Assembly: GCF_006547145.1 (NCBI RefSeq) | Contig: NZ_CP041244.1 | Span: forward strand, 5,146,001 to 5,210,000 | Length of the DNA stretch: 64,000 bases | From: Actinomadura sp. WMMA1423 | Lineage (GTDB): Bacteria; Actinomycetota; Actinomycetes; Streptosporangiales; Streptosporangiaceae | Direction: 5' to 3' | Shown here: piece after piece, positions 9,223-18,103 of the stretch | Position numbering within the stretch: the stretch's first letter is position 1 | Layout: each line of letters opens with the position of its first letter | Notes under the pieces: generated by a model | Told to the model about the DNA's origin: nothing | What the model saw: the letters and a program-made list of their open reading frames with translations, nothing else | Database searches by the model: none | Translations under genes and position numbers: made by a program

Positions 9223-9230
9223 ACCCGCGG

Positions 9231-10127
9231 CTACACCGCCGGGCTCAGCTCGGCCGTCCTGAGGATCACGAGCCCCGCGAGGAGCGCCAGCACGACCAGC
9301 GGCGCCGCGACGTGGACCAGCCGGCGCCGCGCCTCAGGCGCGTAGGCGTAGGCCGCGGCCAGCGCCGCCCCCACCGCGAGGCCGCCGACGTGGCCCTGCC
9401 ACGAGATCCCCGGCACCGAGAACGTGATCACCAGGTTGATCACCAGCAGCACCACGATGGGGCCGACCGGCCCGCCGAGCCTGCGGCCGATCACGAAGTA
9501 GGCCCCGAACAGGCCGAAGATGGCGCCGGACGCGCCGACCGCCGAGTCCTGCGGGGCACCGACCAGGTACAGCAGCACCGAGCCGCCGAGCCCCGACAGC
9601 AGGTACAGGGTGAGGAAGCGCCACCGCCCGAGCACCTGCTCCAGCGCGGGACCGACGGCCCACAGCGCCCACATGTTGAACAGGATGTGGGTGATGCCGA
9701 ACGATCCGCCGCGCTGGTGCAGGAACATCGTGGTGAACAGCCGGTACCACTCGCCCTCGGCGACCCCGCCGACCTCGCCGCCCGGCAGCACGCCCCGGCC
9801 GAGCATCATGAACTCCCAGACCACGCGCCAGGACGCCAGCTCGGCGAGATACGCCGCGACGCACAGGCCGATCAGCGTGTAGGTGACGACCGGCACGGCT
9901 GACGCCGGGCCCCGCGCACCGAGGACGGTTCGGGGAACCGCCTTGCGGACCCCGCGGTTGCCCTCGGCGACGCACTCCACGCACTGGTGCCCGACCGCTG
10001 CGTCCCGCATGCAGTCGGGACAGATGAAACGGTCGCAGCGCGTGCAGCGCACGTACGTCTCGCGACCCGGGTGCCGGTAGCAGGTCGGCACCGAGGTCTC
10101 GGGGGCGGGACTCTGGTCTGTGCTCAT
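9231..10127 (-). CDS. Rhomboid family intramembrane serine protease with zinc-ribbon N-terminus
   Basis: 298 residues. The N-terminal 55 contain paired Cys motifs (CYRHPGRETYVRC, CDRFICPDC, CVEC) like a B-box/zinc ribbon, followed by six or seven membrane helices. The rhomboid catalytic dyad is present: Ser200 in GASGAIFG and His246 in WQGHVGG, with the oxyanion Asn151 in HILFNMW. Rhomboids cleave membrane-spanning substrates within the bilayer; the substrate here is unknown. The gene sits between ppiA and crgA, the conserved actinobacterial location. Confidence 0.92.
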   Translation of the reverse strand: MSTDQSPAPETSVPTCYRHPGRETYVRCTRCDRFICPDCMRDAAVGHQCVECVAEGNRGVRKAVPRTVLGARGPASAVPVVTYTLIGLCVAAYLAELASWRVVWEFMMLGRGVLPGGEVGGVAEGEWYRLFTTMFLHQRGGSFGITHILFNMWALWAVGPALEQVLGRWRFLTLYLLSGLGGSVLLYLVGAPQDSAVGASGAIFGLFGAYFVIGRRLGGPVGPIVVLLVINLVITFSVPGISWQGHVGGLAVGAALAAAYAYAPEARRRLVHVAAPLVVLALLAGLVILRTAELSPAV

Positions 10128-10193
10128 CAGCGGCTCCGTAGGGCCGTAACGTTACGGCTCTTACCCGTCACGGGGTCTCACCTTGACCAACGA

Positions 10194-10718
10194 CTAACGG
10201 CGCTCGATCGTCACCGACTCGATGACGACGTCCTCCTTCGGACGGTCCATACGCCCGGTCGGAACCTTGCCGATCCGGTCGACGACGTCGGTGCCCTCGA
10301 TGACCTTGCCGAAGATGGTGTGCTGGCCGGTCAGGTGCTGGGTGTGCGCGACGCTCAGCGTGATGAAGAACTGGGAGCCGTTGGTGCCGGGCCCGGCGTT
10401 CGCCATCGCCAGCAGGTACGGGCGGTTGAACTTCAGGTCGGGGTGGAACTCGTCCTTGAACTGGTAGCCGGGACCGCCGGTGCCGGTGCCGAGCGGGTCG
10501 CCGCCCTGGAGCATGAACTGGTCGATGACCCGGTGGAAGATCGTCCCGTTGTAGAGCGGCTGGTCCGACTTCTGGCCCGTGCGCGGGTCGGTCCAGGTGC
10601 GGGTGCCCTCCGCCAGCTCGACGAAGTTCGCCACCGTCTCGGGCGCCTGCTCCGGGTAGAGCTGGATCACGATCTTGCCCAGCGACGTGTTGAGGGTCGC
10701 GAAGATCTCGTTGGCCAC
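10194..10718 (-). CDS. ppiA: Peptidyl-prolyl cis-trans isomerase, cyclophilin type
   Basis: 174-residue cytosolic cyclophilin accelerating proline isomerisation. The GTG at 10718 is chosen because an AGAGGAGG box lies eight bases upstream and the product then begins MANEIFATLNTSLG, the normal family N-terminus; a longer frame to 10811 adds an unrelated leader. Diagnostic segments FHRVIDQFMLQGGDPLGTG and GTNGSQFFITL and the TGQHTIFGKV loop are intact. Homologous to mycobacterial PpiA (Rv0009), located beside the origin. Confidence 0.93.
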   Translation of the reverse strand: MANEIFATLNTSLGKIVIQLYPEQAPETVANFVELAEGTRTWTDPRTGQKSDQPLYNGTIFHRVIDQFMLQGGDPLGTGTGGPGYQFKDEFHPDLKFNRPYLLAMANAGPGTNGSQFFITLSVAHTQHLTGQHTIFGKVIEGTDVVDRIGKVPTGRMDRPKEDVVIESVTIERR

Positions 10719-10880
10719 GGTGGCCGCCTCCTCTTGAGATGGGTTCTGTACCGTCCACTGCGCGGTCTCGGCGCCGCCCGAACACATCACCGTACGTGAA
10801 CACTTCATCACGCCTCCGGTGTTTACCTTTCGTTCGCTGGGAAGGCTGCCTGTCAGGACCTCGCAAACAGGGAGGTTAGC

Positions 10881-11366
10881 GTGTCCCTAATGATCAGTAT
10901 CCGCCGCAAGCCGCAGGACGAGGTCGCCGGCCGGTTCGGCCGCGTCCAGGAGGCGGCCCGCCAGGGCGCCGACATGTGGCGGCAGAACGCCGCCGTCGCG
11001 GCCGAGCGGATCGGCCCCATCGCGAACGAACGTGTGCTGGTCGTCCGCGGATGGAGCGCACCGAGGCTCCGGCAGGCGGCCCGGTATGTGGAGACCGGGC
11101 TCGCCCCGCGGGTGAGCACGTTCCTGAGCGACGTCGCCGGACGGGTGGAGCCGCCGAAGCGGTCCGCCAAGCCCGGGCGCGGCGCCCTCATGGCGATGAT
11201 GGGGGTGGTCGCCGCCGTCGGAGTGGCCGGCGCCGTGGCGACGCGGCGCGGCACGATCCGCGACATGGCCAAGGGATCGGGTGAGCAGGCGCACAACGCC
11301 ACCTCGGCCGACTCCATGACGGTCAGCGGTGCCGACGTCGACGGCCAGGTGCATTCGCCGCACTGA
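10881..11366 (+). CDS. DUF5324-like single-span membrane protein
   Basis: 161 residues: a charged amphipathic N-terminal region (about 1-90) with repeated helix-like segments, one hydrophobic helix (about 102-122) and a hydrophilic tail. Resembles the actinomycete DUF5324 family found next to ppiA; no biochemical role is known. The GTG at 10881 has GGAGG five bases upstream; an ATG nine bases further in is an alternative. Divergent from ppiA and followed by a strong terminator. Confidence 0.75.
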   Translation: MSLMISIRRKPQDEVAGRFGRVQEAARQGADMWRQNAAVAAERIGPIANERVLVVRGWSAPRLRQAARYVETGLAPRVSTFLSDVAGRVEPPKRSAKPGRGALMAMMGVVAAVGVAGAVATRRGTIRDMAKGSGEQAHNATSADSMTVSGADVDGQVHSPH

Positions 11367-11380
11367 GCGCACAGGGGAAG

Positions 11381-11414
11381 GGAAGGGCCCGGCCGCACAC
11401 GGCCGGGCCCTTCC
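11381..11414 (+). terminator. Strong hairpin terminator
   Basis: Perfect 15-bp stem GGAAGGGCCCGGCCG/CGGCCGGGCCCTTCC closed by a CACA tetraloop, 15 bases after the DUF5324-like stop. Confidence 0.85.
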
Positions 11415-11462
11415 CCGTCCCCGTGCGGCCACCGGGGGCTACCAACCGGTACGGTGAACGCC

Positions 11463-12272
11463 ATGTCGCCGAAACGCCCCCTCCGGCAGGTACTGGCGGC
11501 CCGCGCGAGGCAGCGGGCGCGCCAGGGCGTCCACACGGCGGTGCACCGCGGCTGGGCGTGGATCCAGCGGCACGGTGAGATCACCCCGCACACTCCGGGC
11601 CGCCGCCGGTTCGCCCATCTGGGCGAGGGCGCCTGCATCGGGTTCCCGACCGGCGCCATCTACGGCGAGCCCTGGATCTCGATCGGCGACCACACTCTGG
11701 TCGGCACGCACGTCACCATTTCCGCCGGTTTCGTGCCGGGCCTCGACCTCGGGCCGGACGTCATCGTCCGGATCGGCGCGAGCTGCTCGCTCGGCCGCGG
11801 CACCCACATCGTCGGCCACCAGTCCATCGACATCGGCGACGACGTCTTCACCGGGCCGAACGTCTACATCACCGACCAGAACCACACCTACGGCGACCTG
11901 CACACCCCGATCGGGCGGCAGTGGCCGGAGAACAACCCGGTCGTCATCGGGGACGGCTGCTGGATCGGCACCGGGGCGATCATCCTGCCCGGCACCCGCC
12001 TCGGCCGCAACGTCGCCGTGGCCGGGGGCGCCGTGGTCCGCGGCGAGTTCCCCGACCACTCGGTCATCGGCGGCGTCCCCGCCAAGGTCCTGCGCAGCCA
12101 CGACAAGGAGAACGGCTGGCAGCCGCCCCTGCGCACCGACCCCCTCATGTCCCTGGACGAGCTCGCGGCCCTCTCGGTGGACGGCCTGGAGGGCCTCCAG
12201 ATCCTCCAGGACAGGCTGCGCGCCGAGTCCGCCGCCCGCGACGGGGACGTCCTGAGCGAGGAAGCCGGCTGA
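11463..12272 (+). CDS. Hexapeptide-repeat (left-handed beta-helix) acyltransferase
   Basis: 269-residue protein of the WbbJ/maltose-acetyltransferase type. A basic N-terminus precedes a run of hexapeptide turns (about residues 65-205; e.g. ISIGDHTLVG, VVIGDGCWIGTGAIILPG), with His residues in VGTHVTIS and DQNHTYGD that could serve as catalytic base, and a short helical tail. Such enzymes O-acetylate sugars or cell-surface glycans; the substrate here is unknown. ATG 11463 is used; a GTG nine bases earlier is possible. Isolated between two terminators. Confidence 0.83.
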   Translation: MSPKRPLRQVLAARARQRARQGVHTAVHRGWAWIQRHGEITPHTPGRRRFAHLGEGACIGFPTGAIYGEPWISIGDHTLVGTHVTISAGFVPGLDLGPDVIVRIGASCSLGRGTHIVGHQSIDIGDDVFTGPNVYITDQNHTYGDLHTPIGRQWPENNPVVIGDGCWIGTGAIILPGTRLGRNVAVAGGAVVRGEFPDHSVIGGVPAKVLRSHDKENGWQPPLRTDPLMSLDELAALSVDGLEGLQILQDRLRAESAARDGDVLSEEAG

Positions 12273-12300
12273 CCGGCTCGCCGTCCGGGCCGGAGAACGC

Positions 12301-12334
12301 GGAAGAGCCCCGCACTCGCGTGCGGGGCTCTTCC
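12301..12334. terminator. Bidirectional hairpin terminator
   Basis: Perfect 15-bp stem GGAAGAGCCCCGCAC/GTGCGGGGCTCTTCC with a TCGC loop, between the convergent acyltransferase and DEAD-box helicase genes. Confidence 0.85.
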
Positions 12335-12342
12335 GGTGTCGG

Positions 12343-13836
12343 TCAGCTGGTGCGGGCGGTCCGGCGGTCGCCCCCGTAGGAGGCGCCCCGGCGGTTGCCG
12401 TGCGAGCCGCCGGTGGTCCGGGGACCGCCGCCGCGGCGCTCGCCGGAGGAGTAGGACCGGTGCTCGCCGCGCCCGCCCTCGCCGCCCTGACGGCGGTTGC
12501 CGCCCTCGCGGTCGAAGGTGCGCGGGCCGCGGCCGCGGCCGCGGCCGCCCGGACGGCCCCGGCCGCCCTCGCGGCGCGCGGGACGCTCGGGGATGATCGG
12601 CTCTTCGATCGGAATGCCGGACGGCTGCCGGGCGCCGGTCAGCTTGACCAGCTCGGAGTCGCCGGTGGTGACCCGGGTCCGCGGGGCGTTGATGCCGGCG
12701 CGGCGCGTCATCGCCGAGGTGGAGCGCACCTGGTGCGGCAGGACGAGCGTGACGACGGTGCCGCGCTCCCCGGCCCGGGCGGTGCGCCCGGCGCGGTGCA
12801 TGTAGTCCTTGTGGTCGGCCGGCGGGTCGACGTGCATCACCAGGGACACGTCGTCGACGTGGATGCCGCGGGCGGCGACGTCGGTGGCGACCAGCACGCT
12901 GATGGTGCCCTCGCGGAACTCGGCGAGGGTGCGGGTGCGCAGCCCCTGGCTCTTGCCGCCGTGCAGGCCCGCGGCGCGGACGCCCGCCTGGGTGAGCTGC
13001 TTGGCGAGCCGGTCGACGCCGTGCTTGGTGCGGGCGAACAGGATCGTCCGGCCCTCGCGGTTGGCGATCTCGGCCGTGATGGCGCTCTTCTCCTTCGGCG
13101 CCACGAGCAGGAGGTGGTGGTCCATGGTGGCGACGGACTCGTCCACCGGGCCGATCGCGTGCGTGACCGGCTCGTTCAGGTACCGCCTGACCAGGACGTC
13201 GACGTCCTTGTCGAGGGTCGCGGAGAACAGCAGCCGCTGCCCGCCGGGCTTGGCGGAGTCGAGGATGTCGGTGACGTCGGGCAGGAAGCCCATGTCGGCC
13301 ATGTGGTCGGCCTCGTCGAGGACGGCGATCTCGACGTCGGACAGGTCGCAGGCGCCCTGCCGCATCAGGTCCTTGAGGCGGCCCGGGGTCGCCACGAGCA
13401 CCTCGACGCCGCGGCGCAGCGCGTCGATCTGCTTGAACATCGAGGTCTGGCCGATGACGGTCTTGAAGCGCAGGCCGAGCCCGCGGCCGAGCGGCTCCAG
13501 GTTGGTCTGCACCTGCTGGGCGAGCTCGCGGGTCGGGACGAGGATCAGCGCCAGGGGGCGCTTGGCGGCGGCCTTGCGGCCGGAGAGGCGGGCCAGGAGC
13601 GGCAGCCCGAACGCCAGGGTCTTGCCGGAACCGGTCTTACCGCGCCCGAGGACGTCGCGGCCCGACATGATGTCGGGGATCGCGGCGGCCTGGATCGGGA
13701 ACGGGGCTTCGATGCCCTGGCGGACCAGGGCGCTCACCAGCACGGCCGGAAGGCCGAGCTCGGCGAAGGTGGGAACCTTTTCCTCGTCCGCGATGGCGGG
13801 CATGGTCGGGTTCTGTGCAGCGGCAGCTGTGGTCAC
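12343..13836 (-). CDS. DEAD-box ATP-dependent RNA helicase
   Basis: 497-residue cytosolic RNA helicase. Q-motif region (FAELGLPAVLVSAL, FPIQ), Walker A in GRGKTGSGKT, DEAD box (VLDEADHMADMGF), SAT motif (LLFSATL) and HRAGRTAR motif VI are all present. After about residue 410 the protein ends in an Arg/Gly-rich RGG-like tail that would bind RNA nonspecifically, as in cold-induced RhlE/DeaD-type enzymes. Likely role is unwinding structured RNA in ribosome assembly or mRNA decay. GTG start; the roughly 110-base leader upstream holds no other gene. Confidence 0.93.
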   Translation of the reverse strand: MTTAAAAQNPTMPAIADEEKVPTFAELGLPAVLVSALVRQGIEAPFPIQAAAIPDIMSGRDVLGRGKTGSGKTLAFGLPLLARLSGRKAAAKRPLALILVPTRELAQQVQTNLEPLGRGLGLRFKTVIGQTSMFKQIDALRRGVEVLVATPGRLKDLMRQGACDLSDVEIAVLDEADHMADMGFLPDVTDILDSAKPGGQRLLFSATLDKDVDVLVRRYLNEPVTHAIGPVDESVATMDHHLLLVAPKEKSAITAEIANREGRTILFARTKHGVDRLAKQLTQAGVRAAGLHGGKSQGLRTRTLAEFREGTISVLVATDVAARGIHVDDVSLVMHVDPPADHKDYMHRAGRTARAGERGTVVTLVLPHQVRSTSAMTRRAGINAPRTRVTTGDSELVKLTGARQPSGIPIEEPIIPERPARREGGRGRPGGRGRGRGPRTFDREGGNRRQGGEGGRGEHRSYSSGERRGGGPRTTGGSHGNRRGASYGGDRRTARTS

Positions 13837-14004
13837 GCATTACCTTCCGAGAGGGGGGCACGTCTCGGGAGGCACCTCTGTGGGCGTGGCCTGCAAGGAC
13901 GAGCCTGGCGCCAGCGTCGGCGCCGAAGATTGATACCTAGAGTCTAACGTCGTCGGGGGACGACCTTATGCCCCGTCCCGGAAGGAACATTCGTCACTCC
14001 ATGC

Positions 14005-14463
14005 TCAGCATGCACACGAAACGCCGTCGACGGGGGCGGTGAGCGGGTCGGGGGAACGCCGCGTGACGGCGCCGCCACCGGTTTCCACGGGGTAGCCCTC
14101 CCGCGCCCAGTACTCGAACCCGCCGAGCATCTCCTTGACCGGGCGGCCGAGCTTCGCGAACTCCAGCGCCGCCTTCTGTGCACCGTTGCAGCCGGGCCCC
14201 CAGCAGTAGACGACCACGGTCGCGTCCGCGGGGACGACCGCGGCGCCGCGCTCGGCGATCTCGGCCGTGGGCAGGTGGACGGCGCCCTGGACATGGCCCT
14301 GCGCCCAGCTCTCGGCGCTCCGGGTGTCGACGACCACGAGACCGGGCGTCCCCTCGGCGAGTTGGGTGGCTACGTCCGAGACGTCCGTCTCGAAGGCCAG
14401 GCGGGCGGCGAAGTGCCGCAGCGCCTCTTCGGCGGTGGCGGCGGGAGCGGTGACCGTGTTCAT
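14005..14463 (-). CDS. Rhodanese-like sulfurtransferase domain protein
   Basis: 152-residue single rhodanese domain. The active loop is CWGPGCN, with Cys87 in the position of the persulfide-carrying cysteine and a second Cys92. VVDTRSAESWAQGHVQGAVHLP is the CH2A motif. The C-terminus ends Cys-Ala-Cys. It would transfer or sense sulfur; substrate unknown. It is divergent from a GlxA/AraC-type regulator across a 108-base gap. That arrangement is common in actinomycetes and suggests the regulator controls it. Confidence 0.87.
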   Translation of the reverse strand: MNTVTAPAATAEEALRHFAARLAFETDVSDVATQLAEGTPGLVVVDTRSAESWAQGHVQGAVHLPTAEIAERGAAVVPADATVVVYCWGPGCNGAQKAALEFAKLGRPVKEMLGGFEYWAREGYPVETGGGAVTRRSPDPLTAPVDGVSCAC

Positions 14464-14571
14464 CTGCGGGCTCCTTCGGAACGTGAGAACTCTCTCGTGG
14501 CCACCTCATCCTCCGGTGCCGGTGAACTGTCCGGAAGTGGCGCGAATGCCGTCTATCGCTAAGATCTCGCC

Positions 14572-15555
14572 ATGGACCTCGTCTCCCCGTCCCGCCGGCA
14601 CACGGTGTCGGTGCTGGTGTTCGACGGAATGGCGCCGTTCGAGCTCGGCACCGTCGTCGAGGTGTTCGGGCTGCCCCGGCCCGAGTTGCGGGTCCCCTGG
14701 TACGACCTGCGGGTCTGCTCGCAGGAGCGCGGCCCGATGCGGGCGGTGGGCGGTTTCACGATGTCGGCCGAGCACGGCCTGGACGCTTTCGCGTCGGCGG
14801 ACACGGTGCTCGTCGTCGCCGTGCCCGACGTCCACGGGGACCCGACGCCCGAGGTCGTCGCGGCCCTCCGCGAGGCGCACGCGCGGGGCGCCCGTGTGGT
14901 GTCGATCTGCTCCGGCGCCTTCGCCCTGGCCGCCGCCGGGCTCCTGGACGGGCGGGAGGCCACCACGCACTGGCGGTACGCCGACCTGCTGCGCCGCCGC
15001 TACCCGGACGTCCGGGTGACGCCCGACGTCCTCTACGTGGACGGCGACGACGTGCTCACCGGGGCGGGCAGCGCGGCGGGGCTCGACATGTGCCTGCACC
15101 TCGTCCGCAAGGACCACGGCGCCCGGGTCGCCAACGCGGTGGCACGGCGCCTGGTCGTCCCGCCGCACCGGGACGGCGGGCAGGCGCAGTTCGTGGAGGC
15201 GGCGGTGGTCCCGCCGGGGGAGGACGACCCGATCGCGCGGGCCATGGCGTGGGCTCTCGACCATCTCGCCGAGCCGATCACGGTGGGCCGGATGGCGCGG
15301 GAGGCGTGCCTCGCGCCCCGCACGTTCCTGCGGCGCTTCCAGCTGCGGACCGGGACGAGCCCGCTGCGCTGGGTGGTAGGCCAGCGCGTGCTGGCCGCGC
15401 TCCCGCTGCTGGAGGAGGGCGGCGCGCCGGTCGAGGAGGTCGGCGCGGCGGTCGGCTTCGAGAGCCCGGCGACGTTCCGGCACCACTTCGCCCGGACGAT
15501 GCGGACCTCCCCGTCCGCCTACCGGCGCACCTTCCGCACCACCGCAGGCGCCTGA
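14572..15555 (+). CDS. GlxA/FtrA family transcriptional regulator (DJ-1/PfpI + AraC HTH)
   Basis: 327 residues. The N-terminal DJ-1/PfpI-like domain (about 8-195) includes the ICSGAFALAAAGLLDGREATTHW nucleophile-elbow region. The C-terminal AraC double helix-turn-helix (about 225-320) has FESPATFRHHFARTMRTSPSAYRRTF as its second unit. Members sense small metabolites and activate neighbouring genes; the divergently transcribed rhodanese gene is the obvious target. It lies about 650 bases upstream of the biosynthetic operon on the same strand, so a role there is possible but unproven. Confidence 0.9.
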   Translation: MDLVSPSRRHTVSVLVFDGMAPFELGTVVEVFGLPRPELRVPWYDLRVCSQERGPMRAVGGFTMSAEHGLDAFASADTVLVVAVPDVHGDPTPEVVAALREAHARGARVVSICSGAFALAAAGLLDGREATTHWRYADLLRRRYPDVRVTPDVLYVDGDDVLTGAGSAAGLDMCLHLVRKDHGARVANAVARRLVVPPHRDGGQAQFVEAAVVPPGEDDPIARAMAWALDHLAEPITVGRMAREACLAPRTFLRRFQLRTGTSPLRWVVGQRVLAALPLLEEGGAPVEEVGAAVGFESPATFRHHFARTMRTSPSAYRRTFRTTAGA

Positions 15556-16204
15556 CCTTCCGCCGGAAGGACCTGCCCTCCGGCGGACGCGTCGCGGACG
15601 GCCCGGCCGCGGAACCCGCCGCGTCTGTGTGCTCCCTGCCCGGAGTCTGGATGCGCCCCCCGCCCAGGAACGCGGTTGGACGGGGTCGGCCTTCGGCCCG
15701 CTTCCGGGCCCGGCCTGAGGTTACCGTCCGGTTACAGTCCCGAACCGGGGAGTGTCCCCGGAGTTTTCTGACCGATCGAGGTCATCGATGTCAAGGGCGT
15801 GTTGCGTCCGGCAAGGGCCGGCGGGTGCCGGCGGGCCGCCGGCGGGGCGGCGAGGTCAGCACGCCCCCAGGGCGCGCGGACGAGCGCCCGCGCCGGTCGG
15901 CCCCGATGCCCGCAAGATCATTTCGGTCGCGACCGAAACGTTCGGCGGCAAACCAGGAATGCCGACCGTTTGACACAAAGTTCCAGCTCGATCATTGATC
16001 GGCGGCCCAGGCCTTTGTTAATCTGCCCCGCGTCAACAGGAAGCGGCCGCTTACCGATCGTGAGAGGCCAAATCCACCCCGCAGCGTTTGTTCACCCCGC
16101 CAACAAATAGAAGCCGTTCTTAGTGACCCTGGCCGACACAATCGGCCGCGCACGCCTCCAGCTACACCCGACCCTCGAAGTAGTCAGGTGAACGGTACAA
16201 GTTA
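15556..16204. other. Long intergenic leader of the biosynthetic operon
   Basis: 649 bases without a convincing gene between the GlxA-type regulator and the first diiron oxygenase gene. It is markedly less GC-rich in its last 250 bases. It contains three dyads: a perfect 18-bp palindrome (15921-15938), CGATC-ATT-GATCG (15989-16001) and TTTGTT-N9-AACAAA (16087-16107). No canonical promoter or riboswitch fold was recognised. Confidence 0.6.
15921..15938. promoter_or_regulatory. Perfect 18-bp palindrome, candidate operator of the operon
   Basis: TTTCGGTCGCGACCGAAA reads identically on both strands. It lies 267 bases before the first biosynthetic gene. The symmetry and length fit a dimeric repressor or activator site (TetR, LacI or similar); no cognate regulator is encoded inside the operon. 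Confidence 0.55.
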
Positions 16205-17620
16205 ATGACAGTTCAACCAGAGGCGGCCCCTGCCGCCACCCGCGCCGGCGGCACCTTCGGAAAGCGGATCCTGGCGTTCGCCGGTCATCCGCTGTTCCGT
16301 GGTGACGCCCAGGTCGTCCACGGACGCAACCCCTATCGCCGCATGCTCGTGCCCGGTTCGCTGGCCGAGTCCGACTTCGACCGGCCGCCGGGGCCCGGGG
16401 AGTGGTCGGCCCATCGCTCCCTCGCCGCACACCGGCTGCTCGGCACCTACTACGAGGCCGAGACGGTGCTCCTCCCCGAACAGGGGCTCGACGGGCTGTA
16501 CGAAGATTTCGACCTTTTCTACGGGCCGCAGCTGAAAGAACTCCGGGAGACCTCGGCCTCGGCGCTGGAACGTTTCGCGTTCGGCTGCCTCGACGAGGCG
16601 GTGGACGTCAGCGGCGCCGCCACGCCCGAGGTACTGGAGGCCTACTTCCAGCACGTCGTGGACGAGGCCGCCGCCGGGCCGTCGCCCGCACTGACCGCCA
16701 TCGCCGGCGCCCGCGACAGGCGCACCGCCGCCGACCTGTACCTGGTGCAGCTCGCGCTGGACGGCCTCACCGAGGCCTCCGCGATGTCGCGCAATCTCGC
16801 CGGCGCCTACGGGCCCGAGCAGTCCGCCCTATTCAAGATCTTCATCGATGAATTCGGCTACGGGGTCTACGACGCCAAGCACACCACGATCTTCGCCAAA
16901 ATGCTGCGCAGCCGCGCCATGGCGACCCATGTTCATGCGTACTGGAACTTCTATCTGGCCGGTCCGCTGGCGACGAACAACTACTATTACTACCTGTCGC
17001 GCGACCATGCGAAGTTCTTCCGCTACGCGGGCGCCGTCACCTATGCCGAAGCCGTTTTCGCGCCCGCCTTCGTCGAGATGGTCAAGGTCTTCCGCGGCAT
17101 ATTCGGCGACACCGTCGATCTGCATTACTGCGACGAGCACGCGCACATCGACGAGCACCACGGGCGCATCACCCGCGACCAGGTGCTGCTGGCCCTCGCC
17201 GGGCGGCACGGCCCGCGGGTCGTCCCCGAGCTGCTGCGCGGCGTCGCGGAGGCGCGGCTGATCGGCGGCTGGTTCGAGGACGACACCGCGGCGCAGATCC
17301 GCTGGTCGGACGACCTCCCCCGGCACCGGGAACTCGCCGGTTCGGCGCGGACCGGGTCCGAAGCGCCGCGGCGCGTCGTGCTGACCCCCGAGAGCTCGTT
17401 CGGGACGCGCACCCACGACGGCGACATCGTCCTGGAGGTGGAACGCGGCGAGGCGGACCTCGTCACGACGCCCACCGGACCGCCCGAACGGCTGGCGCGC
17501 GGCGAGGCCCTGCTGATCCCCGCCGGGCGCCTCTACGGGATCCGGCCGGTGACGCCGGAAACCGCCTGCCTCCTCCACACCGTGACCCCCGCCACAACAC
17601 CCGCCACAACCCCCGCCTGA
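16205..17620 (+). CDS. SznF-like heme-oxygenase-fold diiron N-oxygenase with degenerate cupin domain (copy 1)
   Basis: 471 residues, predicted cytosolic. The central helical domain holds the full diiron ligand pattern seen in SznF (streptozotocin pathway): Glu190 (LTEAS), Glu216 (DEFG), His226 (KHTT), Glu282 (YAEA), His312, Asp316 and His319 (EHAHIDEHHG). The spacings 26/10/56/30/4/3 agree with the SznF ligands as I recall them. Such enzymes hydroxylate guanidine nitrogens of N-methyl-arginine. The C-terminal 85 residues are cupin-like. The HxH motif is Arg402-Thr-His404 at best and the motif-2 His is Tyr444, so the iron site needed for N-nitroso formation appears lost. The start has only a weak, distant AGGTGA box. 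First gene of the operon; substrate is inferred. Confidence 0.85.
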   Translation: MTVQPEAAPAATRAGGTFGKRILAFAGHPLFRGDAQVVHGRNPYRRMLVPGSLAESDFDRPPGPGEWSAHRSLAAHRLLGTYYEAETVLLPEQGLDGLYEDFDLFYGPQLKELRETSASALERFAFGCLDEAVDVSGAATPEVLEAYFQHVVDEAAAGPSPALTAIAGARDRRTAADLYLVQLALDGLTEASAMSRNLAGAYGPEQSALFKIFIDEFGYGVYDAKHTTIFAKMLRSRAMATHVHAYWNFYLAGPLATNNYYYYLSRDHAKFFRYAGAVTYAEAVFAPAFVEMVKVFRGIFGDTVDLHYCDEHAHIDEHHGRITRDQVLLALAGRHGPRVVPELLRGVAEARLIGGWFEDDTAAQIRWSDDLPRHRELAGSARTGSEAPRRVVLTPESSFGTRTHDGDIVLEVERGEADLVTTPTGPPERLARGEALLIPAGRLYGIRPVTPETACLLHTVTPATTPATTPA

Positions 17621-17740
17621 CGCCTCTCCGCTCTCCGCTCTCCCACCAAGACTCCCGTCTCTCCCGCCCCGCCTGACTGCGCCATGCCCAAGTGCCGTCC
17701 CCGCCCGTCACCGGCCGCGCCCGAAAGACAAGAGGAGCCG

Positions 17741-18103
17741 ATGGCCCGCGTCATCGTGATGGATCTGCGCCGGCACAACACCGTGATGGTCGGCCACGAC
17801 CGCTACTTCGTCCTCCACGAGGGCGAACGTTCGCTGCTCGTCCGCGACCACTGCCCGCACCGCGGCGGCCCGCTCAGCCTTGCCCGCCGCACCCCGGACG
17901 GGCGGAGGCTCAGCTGCCCGTGGCACGGCACCAAGGTCGGTGTCGCCGCCGTGAAGCGCTCCTGCCTGCCGATGGTGCGCAGCGGGGACGAGGCCGTGGT
18001 CGTCCTGCCGGAGGACGACGCCCCCGTCTCGGTCATCCACAAGGAGATCCTCGCCAACCTGCCGCCCGACCCGACCCACGACGAAGGGGCCGAGAGCCGA
18101 TGA
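17741..18103 (+). CDS. Rieske [2Fe-2S] ferredoxin-like protein
   Basis: 120-residue small soluble Rieske protein. Cluster ligands are Cys38-Pro-His40 and Cys59-Pro-Trp-His62 with an 18-residue spacer. Start at ATG 17741 because a GAGGAG box sits four bases ahead; upstream codons in frame do not resemble the family. The stop overlaps the methyltransferase start (ATGA). Placed between a diiron oxygenase and its likely substrate-making methyltransferase, it is a good candidate electron donor for the two diiron enzymes. No dedicated reductase gene is in the operon. The functional partner is inferred. Confidence 0.88.
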   Translation: MARVIVMDLRRHNTVMVGHDRYFVLHEGERSLLVRDHCPHRGGPLSLARRTPDGRRLSCPWHGTKVGVAAVKRSCLPMVRSGDEAVVVLPEDDAPVSVIHKEILANLPPDPTHDEGAESR

